A DNA stretch of 17,695 bases from Candidatus Thorarchaeota archaeon (GTDB lineage Archaea > Asgardarchaeota > Thorarchaeia > Thorarchaeales > Thorarchaeaceae), in NCBI GenBank assembly GCA_011365025.1, contig RDOF01000051.1, forward strand, positions 1 through 17,695, read 5' to 3'. Under the pieces are notes generated by a model. The model had not been told where the DNA came from. It searched no databases and saw nothing but the letters and a program-made list of their open reading frames with translations. Of this stretch, positions 1 through 7,066 are shown in pieces; within the stretch, counting starts at the first letter, position 1; each line of letters starts with the position of its first letter. The position numbers and the translations under genes were made by a program.

Positions 1-3000
1 CAGTACCCCAATCAAGTTCTGTGCGTCATCAAAACGGTGTTTTATGGCAAGCAATTGTAGATTTCTTTTTGTGATGGCAGAAAGGTAGTATCTTCGTCCA
101 GTGTATACAACCGCAACAACGGCGAATAGTGTCAGAGCGCCAATAAGGGCGGCGGTCGCGGTAACGGCAGCCAGCGATGCAGGATCTGCCTCTGAATTGA
201 GCACAATCTCCCGAATAAGGGGTTCGAAATGAGTCTTCGATATCGTAATCCTCAGCACATACAGTCCTCTTTCTGGAACTGTGATGTTCGCGGAGTATAT
301 CCCGAGAGTCTCAATGAATATTCCATTATCAATCAAAATGCTTTGGGGGTTATCAGCCTCAAACAGGATATACGTAATCAAAGCCCCAAAAACAGGAGAT
401 TGCGTATCAGTTTCAATTGGTGATAATCTGAGTAGCAGTATCGAGTGTTCGGTTCTTGTATATGTTTGATTCAGCGGAAATGTTGATGACAAAGCGAAGG
501 GGATTCTTAAAACATCCAAGTTGAAGCTATAGGCTTGTTCCTGATAACCATGGCAAGCAAGCCAAAACGTGGCGGTCCATTCGCCATAAATCGGAGTCAG
601 AGTGAAGTTGTACCAACCATTCTCTGAAATAACATGATTATAGAAATCACGAGTAGGCCCCGAGGGAACCAGCTCGGCCCCAATGACTCCTCCCCCCAAG
701 GATGAATTGAAGTAGAAAGAGAATTCATACACTCTACTCTCATAGTATGTTTCGGCAATACCGTAAATCAAGAGACTGGTGGGTATCTCATCCACGTCAA
801 AGGAGAAGGAGATGTCGGCGAACTCATACCCCAATTTGGAGAACCTTAGGTATACCGAGTATCTTCCAATAGCTGGTACTCTCACCGATATATCATAGCG
901 GCCATTGCCCAAGTCCGTCCACTCAACAATGCTCACGGGATTGTAGGTTACGTTTACCAAAGCACCTTCAATGCCCCCGCCAGCTTCTTCGTAAACTAAC
1001 GAGAATGTGTAGGACTGGTTGAAGTACAGGACTTCAGGTGGTACGAAGCCTGAAACGTCCAGATTGGTGGGCACCGGTCCCACAATAAGGTAGAAGGAAA
1101 TGGCTGCTGTGCTCAAGTCAGGCTTGCCTGCTATTATTGTGATGAAGTAGGTGCCGCTAATCGTACCAGTGAAGTCAATAGTGTAGTTACCGGGCTCTCC
1201 CAGCACGGATTTTGTGGAATTATAGGAAAGGCCTCCCACTGGCCCGCTCCAAGAGAGTACGGAAACACCTGCGCCGCTAATGCCGGTTCCATCGAGAAAC
1301 ATGTATCTGATTTTTGCTTCATGTATGACTCCAGGAGAAGTTTCAGCATATTGACTTGAAAGCACGGTTAGAACTGTGAGCGTGCGAATCTGAATTGACA
1401 CATTGCATGTGGCTTGGTAGTAGAAGGGCATGGTTGCGTTTATGACCACAAGGAAATCACCTGCACCAACAATAGAAGTGTTGAAATCAGCTTCCCACCA
1501 TCCCTTGGCAAGGTTTGGACTAAACCCAATTTGCGAACCTGACCAGTTGCCTACCACGGTGGCCCCATTGCCGAGGATGACATTGCTGTTATCTTGATCA
1601 TATAGGTAGACTGACGCGGTGACTGATTCGCCCAGTTCAGCTTCAATAGTGGGAGTATAGGCAAATACGGTCAAGTGGTGACAAACTGAATAATGATAGG
1701 ACCCAAACGCAACCTCTGATCCATTCATCCATCTTGCACTAATAGACCACTCTCCAGGAGTGGCATTGTCATGTCCTATTGTCCAGCTATTGCTACTTAC
1801 GAGAGCACTTGTTAGGTTCGTGACTTCATCATAGGCCCATTCCATGCCAGTGGGACCGCATATCGAGATTCGTACATTCAGAACCGTAGAAGGCACATTC
1901 ACTTGTGTTCCAATGCGTACTTGTGCCCGGATCATATCTCCAGTCGAGAATGAGTTTTGATTATACCAAAATCCGCCTTCATAGCTTCGAGTTTGAGAAA
2001 CGATGCTGTCGATGTAGTTTGGCCCTTCTAGGGTCACCATCCACCAACCAACCGAGCCAACAGAGCCCATGGGTAACTCATGGCTGCCGCTGCCCGGAAT
2101 TACGTCCTCCGTCACATCAAGGCCGAATGAATCTAGAACTGTTGCATTCTCCCAGTCATTGGGATGATAGACGATGAAGCCCAGGTTCTCGGCTTCAACA
2201 TATGATTGAATGTAGGTATAGAGCGTCAAATTAGCGCTCTTGTTCAGATCCACAGAGAAGGCAACTCCTTGATCCTGAAGGTTTGCCGTAGAAGTGGAAT
2301 TGTATTGCCTAGTCATTCTGAGAACTCGAGATATGTAATCAAAAGAAACAGTTGTGTTTGCGGAGAATGTAATTGGGATTGATGCCTTGTTCCAGTATGT
2401 GTGGTTGAGGAGGGCTGTGCCTGTCCCGTCGGCTCCACTGAGCGCGATTTCTGCAACTTCGGTAGTCCCAACCGTCAGGTTCGCGCTAAGGCACGACAGA
2501 GACGAAACCCCGGAGAAAGCCACATCATCAACTCTAACGGAAACAAGCAATCCATTTGTGGAATCGCCATCGAGATCGGTATCCGTTGCGTCAATTTCAA
2601 CATAGTCGGATTGCGCATTGACTTCCAAGACAATTCTGGCAATAAAGGATGAGGGAGCACCCGAAATATTGACCAGAATTGGATTAACACCATACCAAAC
2701 CTGTCGTTGAGTTGAATTGACCAAATCAGTCGACCAATTCCAGAGAAGGTTCTGGCCATCTAGTATTTCGAATCTCAGAATGAAAGACCCTTCGAAATGG
2801 GATCCTATGGGTCCATGCTGATAGAGGTAGTTCATACTGAATCTGAACTCCTCATTCAAATTGGGATTGTCGATGCTCTGATACCAATAAATGCGCGTGC
2901 TATTATAATGTCGGTATCTGTCAGGCAAGCCGCTATAGCCTTCATTCTCCAGAGTGACATACTTGGGTTCATCGGAGACATAGGAGGCACGCTGTCGGCC

Positions 3001-4098
3001 AAGAGCTGTCGGTACGCTTCTTCTCGCCCGCCAACCTGACGCATAATAAGTCCCGTCCTCGCCGATAGTCCAATCCTCGTTGACTCCGGGATTACCACTC
3101 TCGAATGTGCCGTTAATCACGTATAGGCGCTGGAGATTGGCAACTGTTACTTCGATCTGTTCCGCCTTCCATCCATCAAGTATCGAATATACATCGGAGC
3201 TATATGAGAAAGACCCAGAGGAAACAAGATTGACCGTGCCTGCTGTATCAGCAAGGTTGTTTTCAAATCGGTAGTAGTGAGCAAGGTTGGACTCGGACCC
3301 GGTCAGTTTCAGCAAGTAGTCACTTCTAATGTTGTCGAGGTTCCGCTCGGCAGTGTAATATCTGAAATCGTCTATGTGCCCATCGACAGCATCAGAAAGA
3401 AGTCGGGAGTTCATTATTGCATTCCTTTGGAACCTCCCCACAACATAGGACGTCCATGAGGTTTCTTCAACATCCAGCTGTGGTTCGGTGTCTTCATCAC
3501 CCCAGTAGAAAGCCAGCCGATTTGTGTTCTGATTCCAAGTCAAGGTGAAGAAGTACCAGTGGTCCACTTCCCAAATCGATTTGGTGCCCACGAGAGAAGT
3601 GTCCGTTCCGAAGTCCATGACAAACCTACCCAAGGACCATCGTGTTTCGAAGTTGGACTCCTGACCCCAAAAACGTCCGTGAGGAGCTGAGGTGTCCCAT
3701 TTTGCCCACCAAGAGATAGTTCCTTCCGGAGTGCCAAAGTCAGCCGATCCGCCGGCACCAACCAGAAAATAGCCACCGGAGCAATCTGCTGAGTAATAGG
3801 TCACGGGGGCCCCCGAAGGATGATACACCTCGGAGGTTGGCATTGAATCAACATCAGTTCGGGCGCTCTGGTATTGAGTCAACCCTGATGCAGTGGCAAT
3901 ATGCTCTACAACAACGGGATCGAGTACGCCAGTTTCAGTCGTTACCCAGTCATTGGAGATTAAGTGGTCAAAGAGATTGGTGGCCCCGTTATCAGAGGCA
4001 CTCTGATTCTCACCATAACACTTCAAAGGCGCAGCAGTTGGCATCCATGCTAGAATGATGACCAATAGCGGTATCACCACTAATTTGTGTCTAGCCAC
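1..4098 (-). CDS. Giant membrane-anchored surface protein (LamG plus Ig-like modules), C-terminus beyond window
   Basis: The minus strand is open from GTG 4098 to base 1: 1366 codons, no stop. GGAGG (4107-4111) lies 8 nt before the GTG. Residues 5-29 are a signal peptide. Residues about 100-262 look like a LamG/concanavalin-like sandwich, with TISWWAKWD, WYFFTLTWN and the closing GHIDDFRYYTAERNLDNIR; LAHYYRFENNLADTAG (272-287) hints at a second. The rest is beta-rich with many N-x-S/T sequons. Three Ig-like modules of about 95-105 residues are recognisable at 1010-1105, 1106-1199 and 1200-1304. A transmembrane helix at about 1308-1334 is followed by RRYY and about 30 cytosolic residues ending RFDDAQNLIGVL at the edge. 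The topology implies a large glycosylated ectodomain with a cytosolic domain of unknown size. I infer adhesion or sensing; the ligand is unknown. Reading frame and topology are directly visible; domain names are family recognition. Confidence 0.9.
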   Translation of the reverse strand, partial: MARHKLVVIPLLVIILAWMPTAAPLKCYGENQSASDNGATNLFDHLISNDWVTTETGVLDPVVVEHIATASGLTQYQSARTDVDSMPTSEVYHPSGAPVTYYSADCSGGYFLVGAGGSADFGTPEGTISWWAKWDTSAPHGRFWGQESNFETRWSLGRFVMDFGTDTSLVGTKSIWEVDHWYFFTLTWNQNTNRLAFYWGDEDTEPQLDVEETSWTSYVVGRFQRNAIMNSRLLSDAVDGHIDDFRYYTAERNLDNIRSDYLLKLTGSESNLAHYYRFENNLADTAGTVNLVSSGSFSYSSDVYSILDGWKAEQIEVTVANLQRLYVINGTFESGNPGVNEDWTIGEDGTYYASGWRARRSVPTALGRQRASYVSDEPKYVTLENEGYSGLPDRYRHYNSTRIYWYQSIDNPNLNEEFRFSMNYLYQHGPIGSHFEGSFILRFEILDGQNLLWNWSTDLVNSTQRQVWYGVNPILVNISGAPSSFIARIVLEVNAQSDYVEIDATDTDLDGDSTNGLLVSVRVDDVAFSGVSSLSCLSANLTVGTTEVAEIALSGADGTGTALLNHTYWNKASIPITFSANTTVSFDYISRVLRMTRQYNSTSTANLQDQGVAFSVDLNKSANLTLYTYIQSYVEAENLGFIVYHPNDWENATVLDSFGLDVTEDVIPGSGSHELPMGSVGSVGWWMVTLEGPNYIDSIVSQTRSYEGGFWYNQNSFSTGDMIRAQVRIGTQVNVPSTVLNVRISICGPTGMEWAYDEVTNLTSALVSSNSWTIGHDNATPGEWSISARWMNGSEVAFGSYHYSVCHHLTVFAYTPTIEAELGESVTASVYLYDQDNSNVILGNGATVVGNWSGSQIGFSPNLAKGWWEADFNTSIVGAGDFLVVINATMPFYYQATCNVSIQIRTLTVLTVLSSQYAETSPGVIHEAKIRYMFLDGTGISGAGVSVLSWSGPVGGLSYNSTKSVLGEPGNYTIDFTGTISGTYFITIIAGKPDLSTAAISFYLIVGPVPTNLDVSGFVPPEVLYFNQSYTFSLVYEEAGGGIEGALVNVTYNPVSIVEWTDLGNGRYDISVRVPAIGRYSVYLRFSKLGYEFADISFSFDVDEIPTSLLIYGIAETYYESRVYEFSFYFNSSLGGGVIGAELVPSGPTRDFYNHVISENGWYNFTLTPIYGEWTATFWLACHGYQEQAYSFNLDVLRIPFALSSTFPLNQTYTRTEHSILLLRLSPIETDTQSPVFGALITYILFEADNPQSILIDNGIFIETLGIYSANITVPERGLYVLRITISKTHFEPLIREIVLNSEADPASLAAVTATAALIGALTLFAVVAVVYTGRRYYLSAITKRNLQLLAIKHRFDDAQNLIGVL

Positions 4099-4122
4099 AA
4101 CCCATGCCTCCGGGAGGATTGC

Positions 4123-4131
4123 CTTTTTAAT
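4123..4131 (-). promoter_or_regulatory. Candidate TATA box of the giant surface-protein gene
   Basis: The minus strand reads ATTAAAAAG here, centred about 29 nt upstream of GTG 4098. That spacing would place transcription start almost on the start codon (a leaderless message). This conflicts with the well-placed GGAGG at 4107-4111, so either a second, more upstream promoter exists or one of the two signals is fortuitous. Confidence 0.4.
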
Positions 4132-4164
4132 ACTGCTCCGGCGATTGGCTTCTTTGCCTGGAGG

Positions 4165-4192
4165 AGTGTCAGTTTTGACACTTAGCAGTGTC
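4165..4192. repeat. Overlapping inverted repeats (AGTGTC / GACACT / AGTGTC)
   Basis: AGTGTCA-gttt-TGACACT (4165-4182) is a perfect 7-bp inverted repeat with a 4-nt loop. Its right arm also forms GACACT-tagc-AGTGTC (4177-4192), a perfect 6-bp stem. The middle arm can therefore pair with either flank, giving two mutually exclusive hairpins, or three half-sites for a DNA-binding protein. It lies in the 161-nt gap between the stop of the PLP enzyme (4260) and the start of the giant surface gene (4098), upstream of that gene's TATA-like box. It could be an operator, or a 3'-end structure of the PLP-enzyme transcript. Confidence 0.5.
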
Positions 4193-4259
4193 TTCAGAAC
4201 TATATCAGACAATCTCGTGCAAACGGTTCACTCTTGTGCGAAGGGCCTTACTACATTTC

Positions 4260-5807
4260 TTAGAGTAGTCCAACCTTCTCATTGAACTCCGTAATCAAAG
4301 TGTCAATCTTCGGGGTCATTTGCTGGATTCGCTCCCAATATGCTGGGTAGTTATACCACTGAGCGTTCAACTCGTCTAACTCAAATCCTTGCTGTTCTAT
4401 CCATGTGAAGTACTTTAGGTGATGCACTCGCTTCCTCTCGTAGTGGCTCAGCTCAATCATGGCATCCATCTTTTGTGCCATCAAATGGCCATGATAGTCC
4501 TTAACGCCTATTCTTGCGGAATACTCACCATGAGCTGCTCGGCCTTCTCGCATGCGTGATTGATACATATCCATTGAGTCTGTGAATACAGTAATCACAA
4601 CATCATTCTTGGTGAGCTCGTAGTACTTGGCAAATTTGATGCTCATTAGTAGGTTTGCGATGCTAGAGATTCCAAGAAGGTCCAACTGGTTGACGATCTT
4701 CTCCGGAGCTCCAAGGTCATTGATGAGATACTTCCTACCCTCAGGTTCATTGAATAGTCGCATTATGTTCATGGTATCCTCATCATCTATGGCAATGATC
4801 ATGTCGGTGTTTCGAACGTTGTGAATCCACGGAACGTGCTTGTCGCCAATCCCCTCGATTCTGTGTCCGCCATAGCCGTTGAGCCAGAGAGTGGGGCACT
4901 GAACAGCTTCACCAGCTGCAATCTTCGATGAGGGGTAGATCTGCTTCATATAGTCGCCGCAACCGAGAGTACCCGCAGAGCCAGTAGTAAGACAGACACC
5001 CCTGTAGGTATCATTTCCGAGCTCCTTTTCAAGCACTTCCTCCATGGCATGACCAGTCACATCATAGTGGAATAGATAGTTACCAAATTCTGAAAACTGG
5101 TTGAATACGAATACGTCTTCTCGGGTTCTTCGAAGCTCCCAGACCTTATCGTAAATCTCCTTCACATTGCTCTCGCAACCGGGAGTTGCAATGATTTCAC
5201 CGGCAACGGTCTTGAGCCAATCAAATCGCTCCTGACTCATCTCCTCGGGAAGGATAGCAATGCTCTCACACGCAAGTAGTGTGGCATCATAAGCACCACC
5301 TCTACAGTAGTTGCCTGTTGATGGCCATACTGCTTTGTGATAGGTCGGGTCAAACTGACCGGTTACAAGCGGCGGCACAAGACAACCAAAGGTGGCACCC
5401 ACTTTGTGGGCTCCAGTTGGAAACCATTTTCCTACGAGAGCGATGATTCTTGCCTCAACACCTGTTAACTCAGGAGGAATCTCCATGTAGTTTGCCAGAG
5501 GTCGGTAGAGACCGCCTTTATCCACGGGCTCGTTCTTCCAAGTGATTCTAAAGAGATTCTGTGGTACCACATCCCACAACTCGATGCCGCGGAGATCCTG
5601 CTTAATTTTGTCAGGAATCTTGCTTGGGTCTTTCATTTGTTCGAAAGTGGGTATCACAATGTGACGCTCTCTACAACGCTGGGCAGTTCTCTCCAGCTGC
5701 TCATAATTCATTGTCAGGTCGATCATTTTGGCAACCTCTACAGGCACACAATGGCGTAGTCGAATCATGCAAAAGGGTTTCGGCAGGTATGTTTTTGTGT
5801 CCTCCAT
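4260..5807 (-). CDS. Fold-type II PLP-dependent enzyme, cysteine synthase/TrpB superfamily, substrate unknown
   Basis: A 515-residue cytosolic enzyme. The probable PLP Schiff-base lysine is K135 in TGAHKVGAT. The asparagine-loop equivalent is PSTGNYCRGGAYDA (162-175), and the glycine-rich phosphate-binding loop is TTGSAGTLGCGDYMK (274-288), closer to cysteine synthase than to TrpB. About 120 residues precede the lysine, and a tail from about 410 to 515 has no counterpart in cysteine synthases of about 300-330 residues. Family members act by beta-elimination or replacement on amino acids such as serine, O-acetylserine or threonine; the substrate cannot be read from sequence. ATG 5807 has no clear Shine-Dalgarno site; M14 is an alternative start. 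The gene is divergent from the methyltransferase-like gene, with 36 nt between start codons. TrpB2 was considered but the core loops and tail do not fit well. Confidence 0.85.
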   Translation of the reverse strand: MEDTKTYLPKPFCMIRLRHCVPVEVAKMIDLTMNYEQLERTAQRCRERHIVIPTFEQMKDPSKIPDKIKQDLRGIELWDVVPQNLFRITWKNEPVDKGGLYRPLANYMEIPPELTGVEARIIALVGKWFPTGAHKVGATFGCLVPPLVTGQFDPTYHKAVWPSTGNYCRGGAYDATLLACESIAILPEEMSQERFDWLKTVAGEIIATPGCESNVKEIYDKVWELRRTREDVFVFNQFSEFGNYLFHYDVTGHAMEEVLEKELGNDTYRGVCLTTGSAGTLGCGDYMKQIYPSSKIAAGEAVQCPTLWLNGYGGHRIEGIGDKHVPWIHNVRNTDMIIAIDDEDTMNIMRLFNEPEGRKYLINDLGAPEKIVNQLDLLGISSIANLLMSIKFAKYYELTKNDVVITVFTDSMDMYQSRMREGRAAHGEYSARIGVKDYHGHLMAQKMDAMIELSHYERKRVHHLKYFTWIEQQGFELDELNAQWYNYPAYWERIQQMTPKIDTLITEFNEKVGLL

Positions 5808-5843
5808 GAAAAGACTAATGGGCTCGTTGGCCGGAATAGTCCA

Positions 5844-6869
5844 GTGGATTTAGACGCAGAGGGGATCGTGCTGGAAAAGAGACGTGACTTCCTAGTAGCA
5901 ACTGCTCTGGGAATAGTCTTCTCATTGGCTCTAATCTTGGCGAGCATTGAGCTTCCGATATTCATCAACGAGATGCTGATTTCAATTGCTCCTGATTTTG
6001 GCCATGATTATGCATCTGCCACCGCATTTATTGATTACTTTCGGCCGGTGGGTTATGCTGCCTTTATCATCACCATGGTTTTGGTCGTGGCAGGATTTGC
6101 GCTGAAACGGAGGTCATCAGTTGTAGTTGGTTCTTTTGCATTTTACATACCTGTTTTTGGTGCATTTGCAGGGGCGATGTTTTTTCTTGCCGGCATTGGT
6201 CTGACAAGAATCCTATGGCTGCCATTGTTGGACTGCTGCCCATGGGTACTCAGGCTGGGCCATATAGTCTACTTACCCACTGAGATCATCTTGGCCATTG
6301 CTGGGCCAGTCATCCTCATTGGGCTCTTGACATCTATGTTAGTCATATTCGTGATTCCTCTTCTAGCAAATACGCTCACAATTCTTGGGCTCATTATCCT
6401 TGCCTTCGGCACTGCAACTTGGCTATATGGAAAATTTCAGGGAGAACAACTTGTTTATTACTGGATTTATCGCTACACAAGACACCCCCAGTATCTCGGC
6501 TTCCTCTTGTGGTCCTATGGCGCATTAATTTCCGCAACGTATGCAGGCGTCCCCTTTGGTGGATTATTCCTGGCGCCCAGCTTTCCATGGCTCATTACGG
6601 CAATGGCAATTACCGCAATTGCGATGTACGAGGAAACACGTTTAGCCTCTTCTTTGGTGGAATATGCTGACTACAGGCAAAAATCCGCTTTTCTTGTTCC
6701 GGTACCAAGGCAACTAGCTAAGCTATTCAGAAAGCCAATCACCTTGCTGATAGGGAAGAATTGGCCTGAAACAGGAAAGGATGTGGCAGTTGTATGTGCG
6801 TTCTACATGGCGCTTCTAGTTCTTCTTTCCATTCCACTGTCCTCATTGTACCTTGTCTTTCCGATATAG
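5844..6869 (+). CDS. ICMT/PEMT-like integral membrane methyltransferase family protein
   Basis: A 341-residue polytopic membrane protein with about 7-8 hydrophobic segments (roughly 16-36, 69-87, 92-120, 145-170, 172-195, 215-235, 240-262, 313-335). The signature of the isoprenylcysteine carboxyl methyltransferase / phospholipid methyltransferase-like fold is in the C-terminal half: YRYTRHPQYLGFLLWSYG (209-226), followed after two helices by YEETRLASSLVEYADYR (262-278). In that family these segments form the SAM site and a membrane-embedded active site. The methyl acceptor could be a lipid, an isoprenoid or a prenylated cysteine and is not predictable here. The extra N-terminal helices and a last helix make it longer than the usual core of about 200 residues. 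The start is GTG 5844 without a clear Shine-Dalgarno site; GTG 5868 is an alternative. Confidence 0.75.
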   Translation: MDLDAEGIVLEKRRDFLVATALGIVFSLALILASIELPIFINEMLISIAPDFGHDYASATAFIDYFRPVGYAAFIITMVLVVAGFALKRRSSVVVGSFAFYIPVFGAFAGAMFFLAGIGLTRILWLPLLDCCPWVLRLGHIVYLPTEIILAIAGPVILIGLLTSMLVIFVIPLLANTLTILGLIILAFGTATWLYGKFQGEQLVYYWIYRYTRHPQYLGFLLWSYGALISATYAGVPFGGLFLAPSFPWLITAMAITAIAMYEETRLASSLVEYADYRQKSAFLVPVPRQLAKLFRKPITLLIGKNWPETGKDVAVVCAFYMALLVLLSIPLSSLYLVFPI

Positions 6870-6922
6870 AAGCAAGTTAACCAGACAAACGGTTGCCATA
6901 GGGACAGATTAAAAACGGATTT

Positions 6923-6962
6923 TGACAACTATAGGCAAGTCACAAGTCGGTTGACAATGTCA
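6923..6962. promoter_or_regulatory. Candidate operator with TGACA half-sites upstream of pyruvate phosphate dikinase
   Basis: TGACA-a-TGTCA (6952-6962) is a perfect inverted repeat. A further TGACA at 6923-6927 is paired with AGTCA at 6939-6943. They lie in the 197-nt gap before the dikinase, over 100 nt from its TTG start; the TATA-like ATTATACAA around 6973 is the nearest promoter-like element. The palindrome is short and may be chance. Confidence 0.25.
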
Positions 6963-7066
6963 CTGATTGATGATTATACAATTGCGCTTCATCAATAATT
7001 CTTGAGACAGGACCAGATGAGGCGCCCTTAGTATCAAACCAAATCGAACTCAAAGAAGGGAGTATA

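Noticed and set aside
1..4098. Region appearing to be a patchwork of short ORFs on both strands, suggesting a decayed gene
   Set aside because: Reading the minus strand in the frame of GTG 4098 gives no stop down to base 1. The short ORFs (for example 2475-2759, 2856-3098 and 3540-3776 on the minus strand) are other-frame shadows of this single gene that leaves the window.
4099..4182. Longer N-terminus of the giant protein from GTG 4182
   Set aside because: The added 28 residues are polar, would push the signal peptide inward, and cover the TATA-like box and the GGAGG site, which both point to GTG 4098.
4260..5807. Assignment as tryptophan synthase beta chain 2 (TrpB2)
   Set aside because: The region around K135 is reminiscent, but the asparagine loop, phosphate loop and C-terminal extension do not match TrpB as I know it, and no other trp gene is nearby.
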